Source of the DNA: Astrothelium macrocarpum
Taxonomy: Eukaryota; Ascomycota; Dothideomycetes; Trypetheliales; Trypetheliaceae
Assembly (NCBI GenBank): GCA_021030915.1
Contig: JAGEMR010000087.1
Location: 62,001 to 126,000 of the forward strand
Reading direction: 5' to 3'
DNA length: 64,000 nt
In this document: piece after piece, positions 34,111 to 44,746 of the stretch
How the letters are laid out: each line of letters begins with the position of its first letter
Numbering within the stretch: position 1 is the stretch's first letter
The notes under the pieces: generated by a model
Told to the model about the DNA's origin: nothing
Databases searched by the model: none
Seen by the model: the letters and a program-made list of their open reading frames with translations, nothing else
Position numbers and translations under genes: made by a program

Positions 34111-37100
34111 TAACCATAGCCATCTGTGTCAAGTTAGCAACTGTGAATGTACGTGGGAGCGTCTTGTATGTGTGAATACTTACAGTTGGGTTGACCATAT
34201 GCCATGGGAGTTGGCATCTGAGGGGGCATCTGAGGGGGCATCTGAGGTGGCATATGGGGAGGTAGCGGATGTGACATCTGATGCGGCATTGGCATGTGGC
34301 CTGCGCCCATCATCTGCGCAGGTCCACGATCCAACCTTGCCCTTGTCGTATCCGTTGTCTTTAGCAGCTCAATGATCTGCTCAGGCGGAAACACGACACT
34401 ATCGTAATGCCGCGCAGCAGGTAGGATATTGAGCAATCCCATAACACCTTGCGGCAAGGGCGCAGGAGCTGGCTGATAGCGTCCGCTTCCCTCCCCCATG
34501 TTTTCAAAACGCTGCTGATTGCGTTTTTGTTGCTGTTGCTGGCGCCTCCCAGCCGCTCCTTTGAGAGGTGATTCACCGCGGAGAAATTTGCGGGGTTGCT
34601 CGCTGTCCGATTCATCAAATGGAAGTGGTCGCTTTGGTGAATTGACGACTTGTACAGCAGCAGGAGCGGCCGCTGCTGGTGGTGAAGCTCCATGTTCCAC
34701 AGAATTGACAATGGCAATGGGAGGCCTGGGGCGTGATTGGGTGGCAGGCGAAATGTTGACCCTGTAGGTAGTTGGATCGAACCGGTCCGTCGAGAAGCGG
34801 GCTTTGAAGAGCTCGAGCTGCGGATCCTCGGGGAACAACTCTGCCATACGCTTCTCCAGTTTCTTGATTTGGCCCAGTTCACCAAAATCGGATTCGTATT
34901 CGTGGAAGAGCTTGAAGAGCGGTTTAGATTTGTGGGCATGGTCGTTTTGAGTCAATTGATTCACTGCTGTCTCAAAGATTCTTCGAGCATTCGTACTATC
35001 ATTCTTATTGATCAAGAATTTCAAATACTCTACAGCAAAGTATTCGTCGGTTTTGAACAGCCGCAAGCCGCGGTCAAATAGCTTCATGGCAGCTTCGTCT
35101 TCGTAGCAATGCCACTCCATTTGAGCGCTGGCGACATAGACGGCACTCGTAATCTTTCCTCTTGTACGGGACTCCAAAAAGATCTTTCGCAATCCACCAG
35201 GCGGGGTCTCGTCTTTGGGATGGCCCTTACCAATGATGCGGCGCATAGCTCTCATCAATCCTATCCAGGCAGAGGAAATTAGCTTTTGCAAGTCGAGAAG
35301 CTCGGCTTCATATCCATTCTTGACCGCTTCAATCTGGATTTTACGGGCTTCTTCACGAGCGTGTACCTCGGCCTGGTTGTTTCCATCCCTGTCGTCATCG
35401 TCTTGATTCTGGGCAGAAGTCGGAGCGTCCATACCATCGACTAGTGCCTGTTGCAGACGTGCAATCGCTTGGTCCTCGCGAGATTTTGTCTTGTCGTAGA
35501 GTTTGTAGAGAGCATCAAGCAGCTTATCATACGACTCCCTCACCGATATTCCCCGCTTGGTATCGTCTTGACCGGTTGCGAGCTCACGCAGCTCAGCTTC
35601 TTTAAAGGCCAAGAGACAGCTCTCTGGATTAGCTGCAAGACCTTTTTCAAGAAACTCGTTACCTTGATCATCTCGAGCATTCTGAAAGCAAAATTCTGCT
35701 GCTTCATACCACATCTCTGGCCAAAATCTGAGAGCCATCACAGCTTGCACGTAAACATAAATGACACGGTCTTTGTAAGCATTAACATCGTCGTTTTTCA
35801 AAGTCAAAGGATCCTCTTTTTCCTTTTTGATCCATTGCTTCCAAAGCTCGACCTGCTCGAGATATTCGGATTCGCCATCGAAACCTGGGCGTGGAGGCAG
35901 CACTGGCAACGTCGTTCGTCTGAGTCCTTCGGTGATGTTGGCAAGAGCAATATTTGCAATACGAGCATCTGTATATGAAGGCGACATTTCTTGTAGAAAT
36001 TTTGAACCCTGCAAATTATTAGTAGACTTGAAGTCGCCAGCAAAATGCAGAAACATACGGTAGTCTTGTTGACGCTTTTCTCAAAGGCGTCATACTCCTT
36101 CCAAAGTTTTGTAGTCACACTGGTTGGCACACATACGGCACGACGATAAGCTTTACGTAGCAGGTCCATCTTCTGTAGGTCTTGCCAGGCCGTGCCACCT
36201 GCCTGGCCAGGTCCAGAGCGAATGAATTCAATGTAATCTTGCCAAATATGGCCAGAGTCCTTGTCAATGCCGATGGTGTTGAGTACGAAATCGTAAGCCT
36301 GTGTGACAGTTTGGCGTGCCTTTCCTGTAGGATCTGTTACCAAATTGTGACGTCGGCGAATATAAGTAAGATATGTCGACCACAGTTTTACATGGGGCAC
36401 ACTTAGAAGAGATCTCTGGAAGATTTGTTCCGCTTTTCCAAATTCGTTACGGTCAAGTTCCATTTGCGCGTATGCATCCCATTGATCGGCCTAGGATTCT
36501 TTTAGAAGCGGTCGGTAGAGATGGTGCAGACGACTTACAGCGGTTGGAAAAACTTGAAAGAAACGATCGTAAACGGCCCGGGCTTCTTCAAACTTTTCAC
36601 GATTGCGATACTCGTCGATGAGAGTAAGCCAAGCACTCGTGTCACCCCTCGGATCTTCTGCAATTCTGTCTTCCAGGATACCCACCCTATCATTCGGCAA
36701 GCGAGCCTTTTGCGAGAAAACACTAGCATTTGCAGGGACAGGATCCGAAACTGAAACTGAAACTGGGGCAGAAGCATTATGAGTTTTTTGATCGTTACTT
36801 TGTTGGGAAAGATTTGGATTGGGAATAGGAGTAGCAGGAGAAACGTTGGAAGCAAAGTCTGAAACACCCTGGTCTTGTGTATCATTCTTATTTTGTACAT
36901 TTGATGTAGTAATATTGTTAGGCGTCCTGGATACAGAGCGCTGAGGAGTAGAAGTTGATTGAGCAACACCCAACAACCCATTTGTACCTGCTCCACTCGT
37001 TCGTTGAAACGGAGCCTCGTCCTCATCATCCTCATCATCAACTATAAATCCACCCACTGTACGAGGCTGTTCATTGGCATCCGCATGAGTACCGGATTGC

Positions 37101-37405
37101 TGGTTTGGAAGGGCGGATGACGGTCTCGATTGCGTTGGAACAGAAGTCACTTTTCCCATGTCTTCTGATGACAAGTGATCGATTGTATCATGAACAGAAG
37201 GCGATTTCGATGGCTTTGTAATTTGAGGAGCAGTGTCAGGCTCAGTGGGAAAGGAAGACTCGGGCATTAGGGCAGAAGGGTCATAGTCCTCATCGTCGTC
37301 TTCATCGATGGCTTGGGTGTGTTGCGTGAGTTCACCAGACTGCACATAATCGACCTCACCTGAAGAATTCATGCGCTGCAAGAAAGCAGCCTCTTCTGCA
37401 TCCAT
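34111..37405 (-). CDS. RNA14: Rna14-like cleavage and polyadenylation factor (CstF-77 family)
   Basis: Four exons: 36539-37405, 36059-36490, 34184-36008, 34111-34133; 1048 aa. The N-terminal 240 residues are acidic and disordered. HAT (half-a-TPR) repeats start at NDRVGILEDRIAEDPRGDTS and continue through segments such as VKLWSTYLTYIRRRHNLV and WPEMWYEAAEFCFQ. A monkeytail-like region follows (PEQIIELLKTT) and a Met/Pro/Gln tail with four MPPQ/MPTP-type units. The final 23-nt exon gives the closing YGYGYPR. Rna14 scaffolds cleavage factor IA with Rna15, Pcf11 and Clp1 in the nucleus. ATG 37405 (MDAEEAAFLQRMN) is favoured; an in-frame codon at 37501 would add 32 hydrophobic residues that do not fit. 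It is divergent from the UNC-50 gene. Confidence 0.92.
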
Positions 37406-37886
37406 TGTGGTCGAGGGGGCCAGGTAATGACTTGACAAGTTAGATGGCTTGATGGGTAGGATAGATGGCAAATGCTTCGAAGCACGAAAGAAAATTGCCA
37501 CGATAGAGAGAAGAACAGATTCAGGAGTGCAGCGAAGAACTTTGGTTCGTGCGCAACGCAGACAGCGCGGTATTGTTCAAATGGTGAACGTGGTGCAGTG
37601 TGAAAGTCAGCAGATAATCACACGCGCTAGTCCCGATTCGGCTGAAGCTTCAAAAACACCTGGAGCTTCCAAGTGCTGAATATTGCCAGCCGACGAGCTG
37701 ATCCATGGATTGCATTTTACCTGGACCGCCTCCAAGAGAGTACTGGTGCCTGGACATCTTCTTCTTCTGTCAAAATATATTCTAGGGATCCTACATATCC
37801 ACGTAAACTGTCGTCAGGCCCACCATCCACCTCAACTATCCTAACCCGCGAGACTGCAAGGTGTTTTGGATGTCGCGCCTCTCGTC
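37406..37886. promoter_or_regulatory. divergent promoter, RNA14 / UNC-50
   Basis: This 481-bp head-to-head intergenic region has no palindromic box that stands out and no gene. Confidence 0.4.
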
Positions 37887-38943
37887 ATGAACCCTCAAAT
37901 ATCTCTTCCCCGCCAACATGGCAGTCAGCCAAACTTTGGCGGTGTCCCTTCCCGAAGTCGCAGCGAAGGTCTCCGTATGCCTCGGTTTTTCAAAAGATTA
38001 TTCAAGTTCCCCCAGATGGATTTTGAGATGGCAATATGGGAGATGACGAGCCTGATCATAGCTCCAAAGAAAGTATTCCGGTCGATATACTACCACGTAG
38101 GTCTATTGCTACACGATCTTGCCGGCTTGAATCGTCGCTAATGTGCTTTTCAGAAACGTACCGTTACTCCAAGCAGACCCATTTCGAAAATCCAGGCTGA
38201 CAAGCTCATTCAGAGACCAAGAATACATGGCATCGGCCTGACCCATCCTTTACCTACCTTCTATCCTTTTTTCTTCTCTTGACCTCTCTCGCATGGGGCC
38301 TAGCATACGCGGATGGAGTGGGGAGAACCTTTCGAATAATGGCCGTGTTCATCTTTGGCCATTTCCTTGCAGTGTCGTTGCTGGTTGCGACAACAGCATA
38401 CTTTTTAGTCGGCCAAATATTAGGACCAGGCATTCCTGGCCTACCGGGTAGGAGAAGAGGCCTTTTCGCTTCCCCTGCTGAAGCTGAACAATTGGAATTT
38501 GGCTACTGTTTTGATGTACAGCACAATTTCTTTGCTGGATTCATTGGAGGTTTGCTGACAGAAGCGATCTAGGTTTCAATAAGAGCCTTCTTCCCTGTTT
38601 GGGTCTTTCTCTACGTTCTACAGTTTATCCTGATGCCACTTATAGCGAGAGACGCATATGTCTCTGTCTTTTTCGGCAACTCGCTGTATCTTCTTGCCTT
38701 GGGCTACTATGTAGTCATTACTTTTCTGGGTTACAACGGTTCGTCTTTTGCTTTGGCATCGTGTCGCAATCATGAGGCTAACAAGGCGCAGCCCTTCCAT
38801 TTTTACATCATACAGAGCTCTTGCTCTCACCAATGTTTGTGTTTGTGATACTCTGGATTGTAACGTTGATAGCGGACTACGACTTACCAAAACATCTCGC
38901 TCCCGTTCTGTGGGCAGGTGCCAGGCTGAGGCACGGTGTATGA
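37887..38943 (+). CDS. GMH1: UNC-50/Gmh1 family Golgi membrane protein
   Basis: Five exons: 37887-38096, 38154-38157 (4 nt), 38214-38515, 38573-38738, 38792-38943; 277 aa, the normal family size. The splice model restores family landmarks: RSIYYHKQTKNTWHRPDPSF across the 4-nt exon AAAC, FGYCFDVSIRAFFPVWVFLY, YYVVITFLGYNALPFLHHTE. Five hydrophobic segments are visible (LSFFLLLTSLAWGLAYADG and others). Gmh1/UNC-50 is an inner-nuclear or Golgi membrane protein; yeast Gmh1 binds the Arf GEFs Gea1/2 and worm UNC-50 is needed for receptor assembly. Both introns around the microexon are GT-AG, 57 and 56 bp long, with GCTAATG and GCTGAC branch-like sequences. An earlier in-frame ATG at 37866 is less likely. 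Confidence 0.88.
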
Positions 38944-39080
38944 GTAGGATTTTTATACGTAATTATAAACAACTAAAAGTACAGTCGAGACATGTGGCTC
39001 GGCTCGTGATATGCAAAACCTTCCATGCAGATGATGACCTCCCTTCTATCAATTCCCAATCCATTTATATCCCAAGGCCT

Positions 39081-42000
39081 TTACAAAGACCTCTTCTCAA
39101 TCTTCTCCTCGTAGCACTGAATTTGGTCTCCAACCTTGAAGTCCTCCCACTCCTCAAAGCTCATACCACATTCCGTCCCCTTTTTCATCTCCGAAACGTC
39201 CTTTTTGACATTCTTCAGTGAAGAAAGCATACCTGTGCATTATTAGACGAGGTAATCTCATATAAAGAAAAGGGTATAACTCACCATCAAAGACGATTTC
39301 CCTATCCCCCCTCAAAACCTTCACCTTTGACGTCCGATTGACCGTCCCATTCCTAACCTTACACCCGGCAATCTTCATCTTCTTCCTCCCACCCACACCA
39401 ATCTCAAACTCCTGCGCCACCTCCGCCTCACCTAACACTCTAATCGACACACTCGGCTTCAGCCTCTCACTCAGCTTTGCCTTCACCTCGTCCACCAGCC
39501 GATAAATCACATTCTGCTCAATTATCCCAACACCCTTCCGCTCCGCCATCTGCATAATCCCCGGCTCAACCGTCGTATTAAACCCCACAATGTACCCCCC
39601 AGCCGCAGCAGCATGCTCCACATCAAACTCCGACACAGCACCCACCCCTGACCGCAGGATATTTGGCATCACCTCCGGATGCGCGAGCCCGGAAATTGCA
39701 TTCACAACCGCTTCCTCTGAGCCCGCGACGTCAGCCTTGACCAGGAAATGCACCTCCACTGGCCCCGCCGCCTTGGCTTCCGCCTCTTCCTCCTCCGCTT
39801 CCACAGCAGCAAGTCGCCCCATCAGGCCATATTTGGCGCGCTCGGCAGCCGCAGCTTCGCGTTCGCGTCGCTCCTGCTCCAGCCGACGGGACTCATTAAT
39901 AGCCTCCATGTCAACCGCAAGACTGACCCGCTCAGCCCGCTCCTCACGAAACGCCACGACAGCCGTCGCCTTGTGCTCGTCAGGCGCCTGCAAGACGCGA
40001 TCGCCCGCAGCCGGCAGCGTTTTCCAGCCGTCGACCTCAACGGGATGGCCCGGCGGCGCCGCGGGGATCGTGGCACCAGCCTCGTTACGGAGAACACGAA
40101 CACGAGCCCACGCTGTGCCGGCGACAAGCAGATTGCCCGGGGTCAGAGTACCACGCTTGACGAGGACGGTAGCGACGCGCCCTCCCGCGCGCTTGGTGGT
40201 GGACTCGAGGATCCAGCCGTCGACGGGCCCGTCCGGGGCCGCGCGGTGGTCGAGGAGCTCGGACTGCGTGATGATGGCTTCTTCAAGGTCAGCGATGCCC
40301 AGGCCCGTCTTCCCGGAGACGGGGATGACCTGGGTGTCGCCGCCAAAGTCCTCGACGTCGATGGCGTGGCGTGCGAGGTCGCCCTTGACGCGGTCCGGGT
40401 TGGCTTCTTCCTTGTCCATTTTGTTGATGGCGACGATGATGGGCACGCGCGCCGCGTGCGCGTGCTTGATGGCTTCGATGGTTTGCGGTTTAACGCTGTC
40501 GTCGGCTGCGACGACCAGCACGACGATGTCGGTGACGGTGGCGCCGCGTTTGCGCATGACTTCGAAGGCCGCGTGGCCGGGAGTGTCGAGGAAGGTGATT
40601 ACTTTGCCCGAGGCTAGGGGGACGCTGAAGGCACCAATGTGTTGGGTGATGCCACCAAATTCGCTTGCTGCCACGCTGCTCTTTCTCAGGTAATCCAAAA
40701 TAGTTGTCTTTCCGTGATCGACGTGTCCCATAATTGTTACGACGGGAGGCCGTAATGGTAGAAGACTCTTGTCGTCTGGCTCGGGTTGGGGAAGAAGATC
40801 ATGAACAGCTGGATCGCGCTCAGGAATTGCCTCGTAATTGTATTCCATTGCAATCAATCCAGCATTTTCGGCGTTCAAAATCTCGTCGTGCGCAATCTGT
40901 CCATACCCAAGATGTGCCATTCTCCTCACGAGGTCTTCTGTGTTGACCTTGATTAATGTCGCTAGATTGGTAACACTGACGAAAGCAGGAATGTATATCT
41001 GATTGGGAGGACCTCTCGCCTTTTTCTCGGCTTTCCACGCGATTGTCTCGGCCTTTGATGCTTTTTTGCTCTCGTCTTTCGAAGGTATCTGCTGATCAAA
41101 GTCATCCTCGTAAACAATGTTTGAGCGACGACGATCCTTTTCTCGTTTATCTCTTTGGCGCGGTGTCCATTCAGCGGCAGCACGGCCACCATCTCCTCTC
41201 AGACTCGGCTGACTTGATGTGCGTCCCCATGAATTCCCTGACCTAGTATGATCCGTTTCTCGTACAGGTGTTCTTTGGTTGCGTTCCCATGAGTTCCCTG
41301 ACCTACTATAATCCATTTCTCGTACAGGAATTCTTTGATTGCGTTCCCATGAGCTCCCTGAGCTACTATAATCCGTCTCTCGTGTAGGCATTCTTTGGTT
41401 GCGTTCCCATGAGTTCCCTGACCAACTATGATCTGTTTCTCGTGTGGGCATTCTTTGATTCGTGTAGCGCGGATCTGATTGTGAACAATCTCTGGCCAGA
41501 TGTCCGGTGTTACCGCAAAGATAGCACGCTGTTTTTTCGAGGCGTGGATTTGGCTGTGAACAATCTCGTCCCAGATGTTCGGTACTGCCACACAGGTAGC
41601 ACTCCTTTCTTGAGAATCGTGAACTCATTGAATCATCCTGCCGCTGCGCGGTTAATGGGACATAACCATCGTTGCTTGCAGACTCCCACCGCTGTTGATA
41701 CTGTCTTTGGTATTCTGTCACGCGAGGTTCAGCCCGGACTTGGCCAAATTGACGAGGCTTGTACTCCGACCACAGACCTTTCCAGTTCGAGCCTTCATGA
41801 AACTCAGTGTCGCCTTGAGAGTCATTACGTGATTTCGCTCCATCATAACGTATGTTATAACTCGATGTAGATGAACCTTGCCCTTGTGTCCGACGAAAAG
41901 GGTCTATCGATCCGCTATGTGTATTTGTCTCTGGATTTGAGCCTTGATACCCCGAACTTGTGCGATCTCTTGTGTCCCAAGTCTGGCCCCATCGTTGCTG

Positions 42001-42597
42001 TGACCTGGTTGATTGATCATTTTGAGAAAACCTCAAGTTGTTCCGGCGAAACGGTGGTCGCCTTTCTGACTCTTGATGTGCTTCATCATCGTGTAGAGGC
42101 TGTTTAGTATAAGTAGGATTGGCATTCGCTCTGCTAAGTAATGCTTCCCTCGCTTTTGCTTCCGCAGCCGTCAAGTTTCGACTCGGGTAGAAAGGCCTCT
42201 GACTATGGTCAAATCGAGAAGCGTCACTTGAGGATCCGCTGCTGCTTGCTAGCAAAGCCTGTCTTGATCGCTCTTCGTTGGGCGATAGGCTGTTTTGCCT
42301 GAATGATCTTTGCCTTGAAGCATCAAGACTCCAACCGCCAATTGAAGATTCTTGTTCATTTAAGCTTCCTTCATTCTGTTCAACGCGAGCGGCGGCAGCC
42401 CCGGCAGACTGATATGGCTGCTTTGATGAGTTGAGATGACGCCTTGGATTCTCAAGGACACGTCGTCCGGTTGCTGCTACTCTTTTACGTCCAAAGCCAA
42501 GGGAGCCAAAAATGCATATTGGGGATTGCACTGATGCCTGGGACGCCGTTAGAGAAGGTGGCACCAGGAAAGACGGCTTCGCCCACCTTGAGCACAT
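39081..42597 (-). CDS. IFM1: mitochondrial translation initiation factor IF-2 with zinc knuckles
   Basis: Two exons (39285-42597, 39081-39232) encode 1154 aa. An Arg/Ser-rich presequence is followed by a disordered Ser/Arg/Asn region, two CCHC zinc knuckles (CYLCGSTEHLGRDC and CYLCGNTGHLARDC, about residues 325-370), and four 20-aa repeats (about 379-459). The IF-2 core starts near 540: IF2N-like segment, G1 GHVDHGKT (near 624), GGITQHIGAF, DTPGHAAF, NKMDKEEANPDR, then domains II, III and IV ending ...YEEKIEKRSL. The core delivers fMet-tRNA or Met-tRNA to the mitoribosome. The knuckles and repeats are additions outside the core; RNA binding is my inference. The 3' core shows a C-rich (39300-40000) to G-rich (40140-40620) switch on the + strand. 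The 42597 ATG is fixed by a close upstream stop. Confidence 0.92.
41221..41460 (-). repeat. 4 x 60-bp tandem repeat inside the mitochondrial IF-2 gene
   Basis: Four head-to-tail 60-bp units begin at 41221, 41281, 41341 and 41401. They share the frame GCGTTCCCATGAGTTCCCTG...TTCTTTG(A/G)TT and differ at a few positions each. They encode 20-aa repeats of the type NQRMPTRETDxSxSGNSWER. The unit length is divisible by three, so copy-number change keeps frame. Confidence 0.9.
41461..41620 (-). repeat. duplicated zinc-knuckle unit
   Basis: Two related segments (about 41470-41525 and 41545-41605) encode the paired CX2CX4HX4C knuckles of the mitochondrial IF-2 N-terminal region. They share runs such as TGTGAACAATCTC, consistent with an internal duplication. 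Confidence 0.6.
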
Positions 42598-42806
42598 TTT
42601 CGCCTCTCATAATATGTAGCGATGAGCCACCAATGCTAATTATCGTCGCTGTGTGCTCAAAACGAATTGTAGACAATGATGACTTTACACGTGAGGACGC
42701 GGAAGATGCGCGGACTTTTTTTTTTCAACCTCCGATCTAACGTATCGCGTAATGGATGTGAGCATCATACACAATCTATTTCGCCAGTCATTCATTGGTA
42801 CATATC
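42598..42806. promoter_or_regulatory. compact divergent promoter, mitochondrial IF-2 / LETM1-like
   Basis: Only 209 bp separate the two start codons. The region contains CACGTG at 42688-42693 and a T run near 42719-42726. Two mitochondrial-protein genes share this promoter, which suggests co-expression. Confidence 0.45.
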
Positions 42807-43889
42807 ATGATTAATCGGCCATGCTGCCGGTACATTGCGGCTTTTTATAGCAATTTTCAGTCACCTTCTTGCCGTGCATTAATACCAGCCAGATTTCCTC
42901 ACCCTGTACTCCAACCTGATCAGGCCCATCATCGAATCACTTTGCATTCTGTAGTATTTGCTCAGTATGCCTCGTCCGCTCAATCCTCCCAGGGAACCGC
43001 AAAGAGATCTTCTCAAACATCAATGACAAGACACTCTCACCCATCGCCACTTAATTCCGATAAATCACCTATTGTGACCATTACCTCACTTCGCGAAACC
43101 TTGAATCCACCGTCCACCACCCTTCCAGCCGCACTCCACACCGTCGATCGCAGTCCTTCACAATCTACGATCTCGTACTATTACCAATTGGGTCGCTCCT
43201 ACGCATCTTTTTACAAAGATGGTGTTAAAAACACATGGACCAATTACAAAGCGGCCAACGCAGTGCGCAAACGTGTTTGGGGGGACCGCTCTCAAACGGT
43301 CACACGTAGCGAGCGGATACTTCTCAGAAGGAGTGCTCACGACATCAAAAGGGTTCCATTCTTTGCGATTCTCTTTCTCCTGGCCGGAGAATGGCTGCCA
43401 CTTGTTGTGCCATTCATGCCACGACTTGTACCATTAACATGCCGTATACCTAAACAAGAAGATGGTATGCGAAAGAGCCAAATTACATTAAGACTTCCGG
43501 CCCTTCAAGCCTTGGAGGACCCGCAGTGGCTAGACACGTTGGGGGATACTTTGCAGATACCGTCCCAAGTGCCGAGTCGCCGCATACTACCATTATGCCA
43601 GATATTTGGGTTGTATAGCCCCAAATTCAACTGGTTAATTGGCGGAGTACCTCATATTTCCGGGATCTTTCTACGTAGACGATTAGTTAGGCATCTGACT
43701 TTCTTAAAAAGAGACGATCAGGAGTTACTCGGGATGGCTGGGAAGGTTGGGGGCGTAGAACAAGTAGTGTCTGCGTTGTCAAAAGAGGAGAGAATCAGAG
43801 CCTGTGAGGATAGAGGTTTGGACGTGTTGGAAAAACAGGAAGAGGATATTCGAGAGATGCTAGTGCTTTATCTAGTTACTCTACATTGA
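42807..43889 (+). CDS. LETM1-domain mitochondrial inner-membrane protein
   Basis: Single exon, 360 aa from ATG 42807 (the frame opens upstream, but the codon at 42795 is TTG). The N-terminal 70 residues are basic and Ser-rich, as in a mitochondrial presequence. One membrane segment at about 183-203 (FFAILFLLAGEWLPLVVPFM) is followed by the LETM1 ribosome-binding domain, with TCRIPKQ, HLTFLKRDDQELL and ACEDRGLDVLEKQEEDIREM. LETM1/Mdm38 proteins act in K+/H+ exchange and in membrane insertion of mitochondrially made proteins. At 360 aa without extended coiled coil it is a short member. The neighbouring divergent gene is mitochondrial IF-2. Confidence 0.87.
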   Translation: MINRPCCRYIAAFYSNFQSPSCRALIPARFPHPVLQPDQAHHRITLHSVVFAQYASSAQSSQGTAKRSSQTSMTRHSHPSPLNSDKSPIVTITSLRETLNPPSTTLPAALHTVDRSPSQSTISYYYQLGRSYASFYKDGVKNTWTNYKAANAVRKRVWGDRSQTVTRSERILLRRSAHDIKRVPFFAILFLLAGEWLPLVVPFMPRLVPLTCRIPKQEDGMRKSQITLRLPALQALEDPQWLDTLGDTLQIPSQVPSRRILPLCQIFGLYSPKFNWLIGGVPHISGIFLRRRLVRHLTFLKRDDQELLGMAGKVGGVEQVVSALSKEERIRACEDRGLDVLEKQEEDIREMLVLYLVTLH

Positions 43890-44125
43890 AAGAGGCACCC
43901 AGATAAGGCAATCGCTGACTTGGGACTTGCGTACCTGCGCCGGAACCTTGGACTGCATAGGCGCAAGTTTAATCCGCTCGGCCTGGCTAACTTGAATCTA
44001 TATACTTTGTTCGGCCCAGCTGACCCGGGTCTCTATGATTTTATCCGAACACAACCATCTCATGATACCTACTCGGACGATTTGTTTGCATCTTTTCTTC
44101 CATCCATCACTTCCTCAGCAATGCC

Positions 44126-44746
44126 ATGGCTGCCGTGGGCCGTGTCGAAAGCACTCTGATTGAAAAGCCTGTCCATCAGGACAAATCTCTCCGTCAGGAC
44201 ATCCTCAATTTCTCGGGGGAATTTTTTCGAAAATGGCAGCTTTCCGCAGCGGGACAAATATGTGATAAAGTCGTTGTTGGAGCTGCCACCTTCAGGTACT
44301 CCACGAAGTCGCTCGCCGGCAAAATTCCAAGTCTCTTTTTGCTAAAGAGAGCTGGTCATGAGAAATACCTTCCCGGTGTCCTTGAAATTCCAGGTGGGAA
44401 AGTGGAAGTCAAGGATTCAACCATCAAACGTGCCATTGTCCAAGAGATGAATGAAGAGACTGGCTTAGATATCATCGACATTATCGCCGAATTGGAACCG
44501 ATGACATACCTTACACAAAAAACGACAGCCAACGATTTTGGCCAACAAACCTCCATTGTACAAAACGTCATCCAGTTGAATTACATCGTCTCTGCTACTG
44601 AAAGCGACGTCACGGTAGATTCCAACGAACATTCACAGAGCTGTTGGGCAACTGAGATCGAATCAAGGAAGTTTGATATGACAAAAAAGATGAAGGATGT
44701 GGTAAAAGAAGCGTTTAAGTGGGCTTCAAGCCAACAGTCCAGTTGA
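44126..44746 (+). CDS. Nudix hydrolase-like protein
   Basis: Single exon, 206 aa, 236 bp downstream of the LETM1-like gene on the same strand. The Nudix region is LEIPGGKVEVKDSTIKRAIV followed by QEMNEETGLD. Compared with Gx5Ex7REUxEExGU, the catalytic EExG core and the metal-binding acidic pair are kept, the Arg before the first Glu of the REUxEE core is Gln, and the upstream Glu position is Ser. A long N-terminal helix and a C-terminal KKMKDVVKEAFKW helix flank it. Nudix enzymes cleave nucleoside diphosphates linked to another moiety; the substrate here is unknown and the box changes leave activity open. Confidence 0.8.
   Translation: MAAVGRVESTLIEKPVHQDKSLRQDILNFSGEFFRKWQLSAAGQICDKVVVGAATFRYSTKSLAGKIPSLFLLKRAGHEKYLPGVLEIPGGKVEVKDSTIKRAIVQEMNEETGLDIIDIIAELEPMTYLTQKTTANDFGQQTSIVQNVIQLNYIVSATESDVTVDSNEHSQSCWATEIESRKFDMTKKMKDVVKEAFKWASSQQSS

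Noticed and set aside
39590..40693. 367-aa plus-strand open frame opposite the mitochondrial IF-2 core
   Set aside because: It is an antisense shadow in a GC-rich, stop-poor region; the protein is low-complexity Ser/Arg/Ala and the minus-strand frame encodes clear IF-2 motifs.
41221..41460. CRISPR-like regular 60-bp repetition
   Set aside because: The units are contiguous with no spacers, in a eukaryotic coding frame; it is a coding minisatellite.
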